A stretch of 64,000 nucleotides of DNA from Asticcacaulis sp. UBA2476. GTDB lineage: Bacteria; Pseudomonadota; Alphaproteobacteria; Caulobacterales; Caulobacteraceae. The position numbers and the translations under genes are program-made. The stretch is taken from assembly GCA_002342035.1 (NCBI GenBank), contig DDPE01000041.1, forward strand, positions 1 to 64,000, in the 5' to 3' direction. Position 1 is the stretch's first letter. Every line of letters begins with the position of its first letter. Of this stretch, positions 53,293 to 62,564 are shown piece after piece. Under the pieces are notes generated by a model. It had not been told where the DNA came from, searched no databases, and saw only the letters and a list, made by a program, of their open reading frames with translations.

Positions 53293-56200
53293 ATGCCCTA
53301 CCCTAAGTCGCTGCGCAAACGTGCAGCCCTTTCGCGTGTTTCGCAAATCGGCCTGCTGACGGCGCTTATGGGAACGCTGGCCTTTGGGTCATTTGCGCAG
53401 GAACTGGGCATCCCACAGGCGTCTGACGCCCAAAAAGCTGCGGCTCAGAATGCCGCCCAAAATGCCGTAAAAGACGCGCCTGTCTTTATAATGTCGAGCT
53501 TCATGGCGACGTCGCAGAACACGCTCAGCCTGTTTACCTCGCCCGACGGCATTACCTTCAACACTCTGGCGTCCGAAGTTTATACGCCGGAAAAGCGCCT
53601 GCTGCGCGACCCGTCGATCATCCGTCATTCGGACGGCTATTACTATATTGTCTATACCACCGACTGGAACGGCTCGGATTTTGGGATCGCCCGCTCGAAA
53701 GACCTGCGCGACTGGCAACTGGTGCGCGAGGTAAAAATCACTCTGCCGGGCACCACCAATACCTGGGCCCCGGAATGGTTCCGCGACAAAGACGGATCGC
53801 TGAAAGTCGTCGTCTCCCTGTCAAAAGGCGGCACCAAAGGCCCGTTCGGGGCCTATGTGATCGAACCCAATGGCGATTTCAGCCAGTGGTCGGCCCCTAA
53901 GCCGATGGCAGGCCTGCAAGGCAATTTTATCGACACCTTTGTGGTCTCGACCGACGGCGGCTACACGGCCTTTGTTAAGAACGAAACGACCAAGTTTATC
54001 GAACTGGCGACCGCCAAATCCCTGCTGGGGCCGTGGAAGCTGGAAAAAACCGGTGACTGGGCCGGGTGGGGTAGCTGGCGCGAAGGTCAGGCGCTGGTGA
54101 AGCTGCCAAATGGTGGTTACCGCATCTATTTCGACGACTACATGACCAAGCACTATTGGTATTCCGACAGCCTTGACGGCTTCAAGACCTGGACACCGAA
54201 AAAAGAAATCGGCGGCGTGTCGGGCGTGGTGCGCCACTTTACCGTCCTGGCCGAAGACCCCAAGGTCTTTGCCGAGGCCACCCAGCCCAAGGGTACGCCT
54301 AAGAAAATCACCTGGGATAAGAACTCCCTGATGGTCGATGGCGAGCGGATCATGGTCTGGTCGGGCGAAATCCATCCGTTCCGCCTGCCGAACCCGTCCC
54401 TGTGGCGCGATGTCATTCAAAAGATGAAGGCGTCAGGCTTTAACGGCGTCGCCTTCTACTTCGACTGGGGCTACCACTCGCCGTCACCGGGCGTCTATGA
54501 TTTCTCGAACGTGCGCAATGTCGAGCGCGCACTTGAGATCGCCAAGGAAGAGGGCATGTACGTCATCGCCCGCACCGGCCCCTATGTGAACGCTGAACTG
54601 ACCGGCGGCGGCTATCCCGGCTGGATGCTGCGGCAGCGCGCCGAAGCCCGCACCGATGACCCGCTCTATCTGGCCGCCACCGATGAGTGGATGACCCAGA
54701 TTAACGCCATCATCGCCCGCCATCAGCTCACCACCGGCGGCGGCACGGTCATCGCCTATCAGCTGGAGAACGAACTGGGTAAGGTCGAGCCGAAGCACGT
54801 CCGTCAGATGGAGCATCTGGCCAAAAAGGCGCGCGCCGATGGCATTACCGTGCCGTTCTTCCACAACTCCGCCGGTCGTTTGCCTGACTGGACGCCCAAG
54901 GATTCGACCGCACCGTGGGCCAATCCGGGGCCGACGGATATCTACGCCTTTGACGGCTATCCCGGCGGCACCTGTAATGTCCATGCTGACGCGTCCGGCC
55001 CCAACAAGGCCCCGGACTGGGGTATGTATGGCACGACCCCGCCCAAGATCGGCGCGCTGTCGTCGCCCAAGACGCCGGGTTTTGCTGCCGAACTGGGCGG
55101 CGGCTGGTTCGACTACTGGGGCTCCAACGGCACCTATGACTGCACGGCGCAGCGCCAGGGCAAGGGCTATCAGCGGGTGTTCTACGGCACCAACCTGATC
55201 AACGGCATATCGATCCACAACGTCTATATGACGTTCGGCGGCACGTCATGGGGCTGGCTGGCCGGGCCGGTGGTCTATACGTCCTATGACTATGGCGCGG
55301 CTATTTCCGAAGACCGCGGCCTGCGTGAAAAGGCCTACGCCCTGAAGCAACAGGGCATGTTCGTGCAGGCCGCCGAAGCCGTGATGGCCGAAATGGACAA
55401 GGGGCCCGCACTTAAGGTCTCGAACGACAAGCTCAAGGTCTATCACAACGTCAATCCGACGCTGAAGACGCATATCCTGTTTGCCGTGCACAATCCGTCG
55501 GATGCCATCACCGATGATCGCGGCACATTTGACGTGACCACCAAGGACGGCACCTACAAAATTCCGGTGCGCGTCAATGGTCAGGATGCCAAAATGTTGC
55601 TGGCCTCTTATGCGATGGAGCGTCAACACCTCGTCTATTCCAACTCGGAAATCCAGACTCATTTCCAGAACGGTGTGCAGGACATCGCCCTGCTGCATGG
55701 CCGTAACCTTGAGGACGGCGAAACCGTCCTGCGCTATTCATCTGCGCCCAAGGTTGAGGTTCTGTCGGGGAAGGTCACCTCAAAGTTTGATGCCAAAAAG
55801 GGCGACCTGAAACTAAGCTATCAGCATGATGACCTGACGCGTGTGCGCATTTCCGGCGGCGGTCGCGCCCCGCTGCTGCTGCTGATTGCCGATGAGACGA
55901 CCAGCTTCAATATGTGGCGTCAGGACACCGATCAGGGCGCCGTGTTGCAACTGACACCAGCCTTGGTGCGCACGGCGAAAATCGACGGCGGCACGCTCAA
56001 CCTGACCGGCGACACCTCGGCGGACAGTGCGTTTGACATCTGGGGCGCAGGCTTCACGGCCGTCACCTTTAATGGTGAGGCCCTGACCCTGACGGCGCAA
56101 GCTGACGGCAGCTATAAGACCTCAAGCGTGCGTGGCCCTGAAACCATCACCCTGCCCGATCTGGCTACGCTGGAATGGACGCGCCGTGCCGATAGCCCCG

Positions 56201-57189
56201 AAGCCCAACCCGGTTTCGACGACAGCACTTGGATCAAAGCCGATAGCCGCCCCTCAGCCGCCCAGACCTGGACGACGCCGGAGCGCGGCCAGCCGACACT
56301 CAGCATGAGCGACTACGGCTTCCACCACGGCGATGTCTGGTATCGCGGCCACATCGACATCACCGACACCAAGACCAATCAGCTTGAACTGTTTTACGGC
56401 GCGGGCGGTGCCGGCATGATTCAGGTCTGGATCGACGGCAAATATATCGGTCAAGATGAAATGGATACCGGCCGTCAGTTCCCCGAAACCACCGACAGCC
56501 TCAAGCTGTCGCTCGGTGATCTGACACCGGGCAAGCATGTCATTTCCGTCATGGTACGCAACAATTCGCACAACTGGGATTTAATGGCCGACGATCAGCA
56601 CCGCGAAGCCCGCGGCCTGATTTCGGCGTCACTTACGTCAAAAGGCGGTAACCGCTTTGCCGTGCCGATCGACTGGCGCATTCAGGGCAATAAGGGCGGT
56701 GAAAAGATCGCGGATCTGGTGCGCGGCCCGATGAACAATGGCGGCCTTTATGGTGAGCGCGAAGGCTGGTATCTGCCCGGCAAAAAAGCCGACTGGGATA
56801 AGGCCAGCCCCACCACCGCACCGCCTGCCCCCGGCACCTACTGGCTGAGCACGACCTTTAACCTCGATCTGCCCAAGGATCATGACGCGCAACTGGGTCT
56901 GGCGTTTGGCGACACAACCAAGCCGCGTTCCGACCGCACCAACCGCGCCCTGATCTTTGTCAACGGCTGGAATATGGGCCAGTTCATCGCCAATATCGGC
57001 CCGCAGCGCACCTTCGTTATTCCGCCCGGCATCCTCAACCCCAATGGCGAAAATACCATCAGCTTTGCCGTGACAACCGACGGAAAAGCTGAGAATGCTC
57101 TGGAGCCGGTCAAGCTGGTCAATCTGCGTACCGTCCGTGGCGGCGTGCCGCTTGAGATCATGCCCGCCCCGAAAAATCTACAACGCTAA
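53293..57189 (+). CDS. Two-enzyme fusion: GH43-like propeller plus GH35 beta-galactosidase
   Basis: A 1,298-residue exported protein. After the signal (cleaved near FGSFAQ, residue ~36) residues ~60-325 form a five-bladed GH43-like propeller: D106 (RDPSIIR), D214 (NFIDTF) and E264 (WREGQAL) could be its base, pKa-tuning and acid residues. Residues ~345-690 are a GH35 barrel (MVWSGEIHPFRLP, RTGPYVNAELTGGGYPGW) with acid/base E494 (QLENELG) and nucleophile E600 (AAELGGGW). C-terminal jelly-roll domains of GH35 type follow to residue ~1,290. GH43 acts on arabinan or galactan and GH35 on beta-galactose, so the protein probably trims arabinogalactan side chains. AGAGGA precedes ATG 53293. No frameshift joins the parts. 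Confidence 0.9.
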   Translation: MPYPKSLRKRAALSRVSQIGLLTALMGTLAFGSFAQELGIPQASDAQKAAAQNAAQNAVKDAPVFIMSSFMATSQNTLSLFTSPDGITFNTLASEVYTPEKRLLRDPSIIRHSDGYYYIVYTTDWNGSDFGIARSKDLRDWQLVREVKITLPGTTNTWAPEWFRDKDGSLKVVVSLSKGGTKGPFGAYVIEPNGDFSQWSAPKPMAGLQGNFIDTFVVSTDGGYTAFVKNETTKFIELATAKSLLGPWKLEKTGDWAGWGSWREGQALVKLPNGGYRIYFDDYMTKHYWYSDSLDGFKTWTPKKEIGGVSGVVRHFTVLAEDPKVFAEATQPKGTPKKITWDKNSLMVDGERIMVWSGEIHPFRLPNPSLWRDVIQKMKASGFNGVAFYFDWGYHSPSPGVYDFSNVRNVERALEIAKEEGMYVIARTGPYVNAELTGGGYPGWMLRQRAEARTDDPLYLAATDEWMTQINAIIARHQLTTGGGTVIAYQLENELGKVEPKHVRQMEHLAKKARADGITVPFFHNSAGRLPDWTPKDSTAPWANPGPTDIYAFDGYPGGTCNVHADASGPNKAPDWGMYGTTPPKIGALSSPKTPGFAAELGGGWFDYWGSNGTYDCTAQRQGKGYQRVFYGTNLINGISIHNVYMTFGGTSWGWLAGPVVYTSYDYGAAISEDRGLREKAYALKQQGMFVQAAEAVMAEMDKGPALKVSNDKLKVYHNVNPTLKTHILFAVHNPSDAITDDRGTFDVTTKDGTYKIPVRVNGQDAKMLLASYAMERQHLVYSNSEIQTHFQNGVQDIALLHGRNLEDGETVLRYSSAPKVEVLSGKVTSKFDAKKGDLKLSYQHDDLTRVRISGGGRAPLLLLIADETTSFNMWRQDTDQGAVLQLTPALVRTAKIDGGTLNLTGDTSADSAFDIWGAGFTAVTFNGEALTLTAQADGSYKTSSVRGPETITLPDLATLEWTRRADSPEAQPGFDDSTWIKADSRPSAAQTWTTPERGQPTLSMSDYGFHHGDVWYRGHIDITDTKTNQLELFYGAGGAGMIQVWIDGKYIGQDEMDTGRQFPETTDSLKLSLGDLTPGKHVISVMVRNNSHNWDLMADDQHREARGLISASLTSKGGNRFAVPIDWRIQGNKGGEKIADLVRGPMNNGGLYGEREGWYLPGKKADWDKASPTTAPPAPGTYWLSTTFNLDLPKDHDAQLGLAFGDTTKPRSDRTNRALIFVNGWNMGQFIANIGPQRTFVIPPGILNPNGENTISFAVTTDGKAENALEPVKLVNLRTVRGGVPLEIMPAPKNLQR

Positions 57190-57215
57190 CCCTTCTCCCC
57201 CGTAAAGTTTCGCAC

Positions 57216-58391
57216 ATGCCTGTAAACACCAAGAACCAGATCTTAAAGCCGACCGATCCGTTCAACATCCACCCGCTGCTGCAACATCAGTCGGCGGCTC
57301 TGGATGCCGACCGTGACGATTACCGCCACGCGATCGACCTGCTGATCAACAATCTGGTCAATATCGAAGACACGTCGGGCGAGTTTTTGCTGCGCCTGAC
57401 CGATGGCCGCGTGATCGACACCAAGGCCTGGCACGGTTTTGAGTGGACGCAAGGTGTTGGCCTTTACGGCATGTATAAGATCTGGGAAATGACCGGCGAT
57501 AAGCGCGCCTGGGACATCATGATCAACTGGTTTGAGGATCGTTTTGCCGAAGGCTCGCCATCGCGCAACATCAACACCGTCGCCCCGTTCATTACGCTGG
57601 CCTATTTGTTTGAGCGCACCGGCGACCGCCGTTACCTGCCCTATCTCGATGTCTGGGCCGAGTGGGTCTATAACGAGCTGCCGCGCACCGAAGAAGGCGG
57701 TTTCCAGCACATCGTCTATAACTCGGTCAACAACCAGCAACTGTGGGACGACACCCTGATGATGTCGGTGCTGCCGCTGGCCAAGATCGGCCTGTTACTG
57801 AACCGTCCGCACTATGTCGAAGAAGCCAAGCGCCAGTTCATGGTGCATATCAAATACCTGACCGACCGCAAGACCGGCCTGTGGTTCCACGGCTGGACGT
57901 TTGAGGGTCGCCATAATTTCGCGAACGCCCTGTGGGGTCGCGGCAATTCATGGGTCACCATCGTCATCCCGGAATTTATTGAACTTCTAAACCTGCCCAA
58001 GGACGATGCCTTCCGCATGTTCCTGATTGAAACCCTCGAAGCGCAAGTCAAGGCGCTGGCACAATATCAGGCCTCGTCGGGCCTGTGGCGCACCATTCTG
58101 GATGATGAGACCTCCTACGAAGAAGCCGCAGCTTCGGCGGGTTTTGCCTACGGTATCCTCAAGTCGGTGCGTAAGGGTTACATTTCCAAAGAATACGAGG
58201 CCATGGGTATCCGTGGGGCCAAGGCCGTGCGCGCCCACATCAATGCTGAGGGTGAACTGACGCAGGTGTCGTTTGGCACGCCGGTGTTCAACTCCATTCA
58301 GGAATATAAAGACATTCCGCTTACCTCCATGCCGTTCGGTCAGGCTATGGCCCTGCTGACCATGGGCGAGTTTATGTACAGATTTATATAG
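57216..58391 (+). CDS. Unsaturated rhamnogalacturonyl hydrolase, GH105
   Basis: Hydrolyses the unsaturated galacturonosyl-rhamnose disaccharide made by rhamnogalacturonan lyases, freeing rhamnose. The 391-residue alpha/alpha barrel has WHGFEWTQGVGLYGMYKIWE, the catalytic aspartate in LWDDTLMMSVLPL (D178 or D179), FHGWTFEGRHNFANALWGRGNSWV and the C-terminal SFGTPVFNSI. No signal peptide is visible, so it is cytoplasmic, and the disaccharide must be imported first. Starts 26 bp after the GH43-GH35 gene, in an operon with the symporter that follows. Confidence 0.94.
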   Translation: MPVNTKNQILKPTDPFNIHPLLQHQSAALDADRDDYRHAIDLLINNLVNIEDTSGEFLLRLTDGRVIDTKAWHGFEWTQGVGLYGMYKIWEMTGDKRAWDIMINWFEDRFAEGSPSRNINTVAPFITLAYLFERTGDRRYLPYLDVWAEWVYNELPRTEEGGFQHIVYNSVNNQQLWDDTLMMSVLPLAKIGLLLNRPHYVEEAKRQFMVHIKYLTDRKTGLWFHGWTFEGRHNFANALWGRGNSWVTIVIPEFIELLNLPKDDAFRMFLIETLEAQVKALAQYQASSGLWRTILDDETSYEEAAASAGFAYGILKSVRKGYISKEYEAMGIRGAKAVRAHINAEGELTQVSFGTPVFNSIQEYKDIPLTSMPFGQAMALLTMGEFMYRFI

Positions 58392-58407
58392 TCATCGCGG
58401 AAAAGTT

Positions 58408-58429
58408 TCTGGCCCCTTACGGGGCCAGA
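58408..58429 (+). terminator. Hairpin between GH105 and the symporter gene
   Basis: TCTGGCCCC-TTAC-GGGGCCAGA is a 9-bp perfect stem, followed by AATACGTTTT rather than a clean T run. It may act as a partial terminator or as an mRNA stabiliser that lowers symporter expression relative to GH105. Confidence 0.5.
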
Positions 58430-58539
58430 ATACGTTTTCAGCGGGTCTGGTTTGAAAAAATTTCTTCGGGGCGGCCCTTCAGAAATTTTTGCTTTTTAAA
58501 GTAGTGGCACCTCGTCACATGGCCGCAGGGAGTTCAGAT

Positions 58540-60138
58540 ATGGCAGGTGAAACCGCCGCAAAGAAGACGACATGGATCAATCACTGGGGCTGGGGCTCCG
58601 GCGATATGCTGGGGGCCGGTGCACAGGCCGTAATCACCGGCTGGTTGTTTTACTTCTTCACCACCTTCTGCGGCCTGAGCGCCGTTGAAGCCGGTTTGAT
58701 CCTCGGTCTGCCGCGCCTGCTTGAGGCCATCACCTGCCCGCTGATCGGCTATGTGTCGGATAATCTGCGTCACACCTGGATCGGCCGCAAGATCGGACGG
58801 CGTAAGATCTTCCTGATGCTGACGATCCCACTGCTGCCCAGCTTTGCCCTGATCTTCATGACCGGGCATGACTTCTATTATTACCTGCTGACCTTTATCT
58901 TCTTTGAATTCCTTTACACCATGTTCCTGATCCCATGGGAAACTCTGGCGGCGGAAATGACCAAGGATTACAAAGAAAAAGCCAAGTTCGCCGGGGCGCG
59001 CATGATTGTGGCCCAGTCTTCGGCCATTCTGGCATCCTATCTGCCGACCCTGATCATCAACAATTTCGGCGGCAAGGATTCGCCCAACACCTTCTTCATC
59101 ATGGCCGCGATTTTCGGCGTCCTGTTCAGCCTTGTGGTGTTGATCGTGGTAATAACGACCTGGGAGCGCCCTTACACCGATGAGGAAAAACTGATACAAC
59201 CAGAGCCTTTCAACGCGTCAAAGGCCCTGATGATTCCGGTCAATATGTTCCGCGACCTGTTTTCGACCCTGCGCATCAAAGCCTTTCGTCAGCACCTGTC
59301 GGTTTATCTGGGCGGTTATATCTCTCAGGATATCTTCAATACCGCCTTCCCGATCTTTGTGGCGACCGTGCTGATGGGGGCCACCCTGATCATCTCTCAG
59401 CTCATGACCGCCATGTATGTCGCGCAATTGATCTCGGTCATGATCGCTATCAATATCGTGATCCGCACCGGTCCCGTCATGGCGTACCGTATTGCCATTG
59501 GCTTTTTCTCAGGCGCGCTTCTGCTTTATCTGGCCTTTTACCTGCTTACGCCCGCGGGTTTCAGCACCGGCTTGACGGCTTTGGGCGGCAATATCTTTGA
59601 CGCCTTTGGTCAGGGAAATCTCAGCCTGATCTTCTGGCTGTTCGTGCCGATCCTGCTGGCGGGCTTAGGTCGCGGAACGCTTAATTTCGTGCCGTGGTCG
59701 GTCTATAACTACCTGCCCGACATTGATGAAGCCGTCACCGGTCAGCGCCGCGAAGGCATCTTTGCCGGAGTCATGACTCTGGTGCGCAAAGTCGCTCAGT
59801 CGGGTGCCATAATCGTCACCGGCTGGATCATTGACACTGGCGGCTATATCTCCCCGCCCAAGCCGGTCGATGGCGCTCCGGCCGTGGTCATCACCCAGAC
59901 ACCGGAAGCCATCCATACCATCGTCGCCCTGCTGGTCATCGGGCCGATTGTCATGATGATCTTTGGCCTGATCGTGTCGTGGAAATTCCACCTCAACGGC
60001 AAAACCCACGCCGTTCTGGTCCATGAGGTTGAACGTCTGCGCGGCGGGGCGACCGAGCCTGAAACGCCGGAAAGCGGTAAGGTCGTCGAAGACCTTACCG
60101 GCTGGAAATACTCCACCCTGTGGGGCCGTGGCCGGTAG
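58540..60138 (+). CDS. GPH-type sugar:cation symporter (MFS_2)
   Basis: A 532-residue inner-membrane symporter of the glycoside-pentoside-hexuronide family, with about twelve hydrophobic segments. Typical are the N-terminal WGWGSGDMLGAGAQAVITGWLFYFFTTFCGLS, the loop 2-3 motif YVSDNLRHTWIGRKIGRRKIFL and FLIPWETLAAEMT. The ATG at 58540 is chosen because AGGGAG lies 7 bp upstream and the protein then begins directly before the conserved domain. Its place after GH105 suggests the cargo is unsaturated galacturonosyl-rhamnose or a related oligosaccharide, feeding the cytoplasmic hydrolase. The operon ends in a strong terminator. Confidence 0.88.
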   Translation: MAGETAAKKTTWINHWGWGSGDMLGAGAQAVITGWLFYFFTTFCGLSAVEAGLILGLPRLLEAITCPLIGYVSDNLRHTWIGRKIGRRKIFLMLTIPLLPSFALIFMTGHDFYYYLLTFIFFEFLYTMFLIPWETLAAEMTKDYKEKAKFAGARMIVAQSSAILASYLPTLIINNFGGKDSPNTFFIMAAIFGVLFSLVVLIVVITTWERPYTDEEKLIQPEPFNASKALMIPVNMFRDLFSTLRIKAFRQHLSVYLGGYISQDIFNTAFPIFVATVLMGATLIISQLMTAMYVAQLISVMIAINIVIRTGPVMAYRIAIGFFSGALLLYLAFYLLTPAGFSTGLTALGGNIFDAFGQGNLSLIFWLFVPILLAGLGRGTLNFVPWSVYNYLPDIDEAVTGQRREGIFAGVMTLVRKVAQSGAIIVTGWIIDTGGYISPPKPVDGAPAVVITQTPEAIHTIVALLVIGPIVMMIFGLIVSWKFHLNGKTHAVLVHEVERLRGGATEPETPESGKVVEDLTGWKYSTLWGRGR

Positions 60139-60150
60139 ATAACAGACACG

Positions 60151-60180
60151 AAAAAGGGCCGGGAAACCGGCCCTTTTTTT
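60151..60180. terminator. Bidirectional intrinsic terminator
   Basis: AAAAAGGGCCGG-GAAA-CCGGCCC followed by seven T. It serves the symporter gene and the convergent lldD gene. Confidence 0.92.
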
Positions 60181-60200
60181 ATTATGCGTCGTGGTTGGGT

Positions 60201-61337
60201 TTAAGCCCTGACCAACATTTCCGGCTTAATATCGGCAATGGATTTCGCCCCGGTCAGCACCATCGCCACCCGCATTTCTTTTTCAAACAGATCAAGCAGA
60301 TTAGCCACCCCTGCCCCACCGGCGGCGGCCAGTGCATAGATGAACGCCCGGCCCAGCAGCACTCCATCTGCGCCCATCGCGATCATCCGCACGACATCCA
60401 GGCCGGTACGGATGCCGGAATCGGCCAGTATGGTCAGCTCGCCCTTAACCGCATCGGCAATGGCCGGCAGGGCCCGCGCCGACGACAGAACACCGTCCAA
60501 CTGACGCCCGCCGTGGTTAGACACCACAATGCCATCCGCACCGAATTTGACGGCGTCTTTGGCGTCTTCGGGATCGAGTATGCCCTTGATGATCATCGGG
60601 CCTTTCCAGAAATCGCGTATCCATTCCAGATCAGACCACGAAATCGACGGGTCGAAGTTGTTGCCCAGCCAGCCGATATAGTCGGCCAGTCCCGTCGGCT
60701 TACCCATATAGGCCGAGATATTGCCCAGATCATGGGGCCGCCCCATCAGGCCGACATCAAAGGCCCAGGACGGGTGAGTCGCGGCCTGCCATAGACGGCG
60801 AATCTCGGCATTGGGGCCGCTCATACCGGAATGGGCGTCGCGATATCGCGCCCCCGGCGTTGGCATATCGACCGTGAACACCAGCGTATCAATGCCCGCC
60901 GCCTGCGCTCGCTCAAGCGCGTTTTTTATAAAGCCGCGATCCTTCAGCACATAAAGCTGAAACCAGATCGGGGCCGGGCACTGCGATTGCACCTCTTCGA
61001 TCGGACAGACGCTGACGGTCGACAGGGTAAACGGGATACCCTTGGCGCAGGCGGCCTTGGCGGCCTGAACCTCACCCCGCCGCGCATACATGCCGGTCAG
61101 GCCGACAGGGGCCAGCACGATCGGCAGGGACTGTTTCTTGCCAAACAGGGTCGTCTCAAGGCTGAGATCGGACATGTTCTTCAACACCCGTTGACGCAGG
61201 GCGATGTCCGACAGATCCGCCACATTGCGTTTCAGGGTATGTTCGGCATAGGCCCCGCCGTCGATATAGTGGAACAGAAAGGGCGGCAGCTTGCGCCGGG
61301 CGGCTTCACGATAATCAGTCGAGGCGGAGATAATCAT
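60201..61337 (-). CDS. lldD: FMN-dependent L-lactate dehydrogenase
   Basis: Oxidises L-lactate to pyruvate, passing electrons to the respiratory chain. The 378-residue flavoprotein has the family start STDYREAARRKLPPFLFHYIDGGAY, FMN-binding APVGLTGMYARRGE, FTVDMPTPGARYRD, the catalytic histidine H275 and R278 in VVSNHGGRQLDG, and the C-terminal DSGIRTGLDVVRMIAMGADGVLLGR. ATG 61337 is the family start; the longer frame enters non-conserved sequence. L-lactate or L-lactaldehyde is the expected end product of L-rhamnose breakdown, which explains its place at the end of this operon. Confidence 0.93.
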   Translation of the reverse strand: MIISASTDYREAARRKLPPFLFHYIDGGAYAEHTLKRNVADLSDIALRQRVLKNMSDLSLETTLFGKKQSLPIVLAPVGLTGMYARRGEVQAAKAACAKGIPFTLSTVSVCPIEEVQSQCPAPIWFQLYVLKDRGFIKNALERAQAAGIDTLVFTVDMPTPGARYRDAHSGMSGPNAEIRRLWQAATHPSWAFDVGLMGRPHDLGNISAYMGKPTGLADYIGWLGNNFDPSISWSDLEWIRDFWKGPMIIKGILDPEDAKDAVKFGADGIVVSNHGGRQLDGVLSSARALPAIADAVKGELTILADSGIRTGLDVVRMIAMGADGVLLGRAFIYALAAAGGAGVANLLDLFEKEMRVAMVLTGAKSIADIKPEMLVRA

Positions 61338-61420
61338 AGGTCTATTCCAAACAGGTTTATGCCCCCGCCACATGGGCAGGGGCAAAGCTTAGTAGCACCA
61401 GCGCACAAACGCCGGAATAT

Positions 61421-62497
61421 TTAGTGGCCGCCCGCGCCGCCGATATAGTTGCCATAACCGATAACGACGGTTGAGGCGATCAGCAGCAGCAAGCCCGCAA
61501 ACACATAGGTCAAGGTCTTACGGCTTGAGCCCTTCCATTCCTTAAGGGCAAAGCCCCACAGGCTGGAAAATATGATGATCGAGGCCATGTGCAGGGTCCA
61601 GCTTGAGAAGCCATACGACCCCATCTGGCTTTCGCCCATGGTGTAGAAGAAGAACTGGAAGTACCAGGTCGTCCCCGCCAGCGCGCACAGCAGATAGTTC
61701 ACGCCAATCTTAGGGCGCGTGCCGTCTTCGCGGGCATGGGTTTGGGTGACTTCACCGGCGGTTTTGTTCTTTAGGATCAGATAGCCGCACCAGATGATAT
61801 TGGTCAGCGCCCCGCCCAGCAGCACCATACACAGCACCGGCAAACCAACAAATAGCGGATCAGTACCCGCCGCCGCCGACAGCTTTTGCACCGGCGCACC
61901 CGACGCCAGACCATAGGCAAAGCACGACGACATCAGGCCGCAAAAAACCGCCACCCAAATGCCTTTTTTCAGGTCAAATTCCTTGAGCACCTCACGGCGT
62001 TTTTCTTCGGTAAGGTCGTTATTTTTGCTGGCCCCGCCCATGCCGATGACGCAGATCCCGGCCAGACACAGGAACAGGCCAAACAGCACAATCTGACCGT
62101 GGGTAGTCGGCAAAATTTCGGTAAAGAAGCTGCCGTCAACAATCGGCGGCATCAGGGTGCCGAAAAACGCACACAGCGACAGGGCAATCGCCGTGCCCAA
62201 GCCCAAGCCCAGATAGCGCATGGTCAGGCCGTAGGTTAAGCCCCCCATGCCCCACAACAGGCCAAACATTACGCACAGGCCCCAGATATCAGCGGGCGCT
62301 GCCGACAGCACACCCAGCAGGTCTTTGGTTTGCAGCGAAGCGAAAATCCACGGCGCGAACACCCAGCTAAACAGGCCGCCGATCAGCCAATAGATTTCCC
62401 ACGACCAGCCGCGCACGCGCCGGTACGGAACATAAAAACTGGCCGAGGCGAACCCGCCTATCCAGTGAAACAGTACGCCTAAGATCGGATTTGGCAC
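61421..62497 (-). CDS. rhaT: L-rhamnose:proton symporter
   Basis: Inner-membrane importer of L-rhamnose, 358 residues with ten hydrophobic segments, similar in layout to Escherichia coli RhaT (344). Diagnostic stretches are FHWIGGFASASFYVPYRRVRGWSWEIYWLIGG, LLWGMGGLTYGLTMRYLGLGLGTAIALSL and the later TTWYFQFFFYTMGESQMGSYGFSSWTLHMA. The start is GTG 62497 with AAGGGAGA upstream; 112 earlier codons in the same frame overlap the lactonase gene and are not conserved. Lies between the lactonase and lldD genes in one operon. Confidence 0.95.
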   Translation of the reverse strand: MPNPILGVLFHWIGGFASASFYVPYRRVRGWSWEIYWLIGGLFSWVFAPWIFASLQTKDLLGVLSAAPADIWGLCVMFGLLWGMGGLTYGLTMRYLGLGLGTAIALSLCAFFGTLMPPIVDGSFFTEILPTTHGQIVLFGLFLCLAGICVIGMGGASKNNDLTEEKRREVLKEFDLKKGIWVAVFCGLMSSCFAYGLASGAPVQKLSAAAGTDPLFVGLPVLCMVLLGGALTNIIWCGYLILKNKTAGEVTQTHAREDGTRPKIGVNYLLCALAGTTWYFQFFFYTMGESQMGSYGFSSWTLHMASIIIFSSLWGFALKEWKGSSRKTLTYVFAGLLLLIASTVVIGYGNYIGGAGGH

Positions 62498-62564
62498 CGA
62501 AAAGTCTCCCTTAAAAACATTTGCGTTAACTCCCGGTGATATGGCCTTTATAGGCTCTGGTATA

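Noticed and set aside
53293..57189. Assembly or frameshift artefact joining two genes
   Set aside because: The frame is continuous, with a normal linker (residues ~325-345), even codon usage and no internal ribosome-binding site at the junction.
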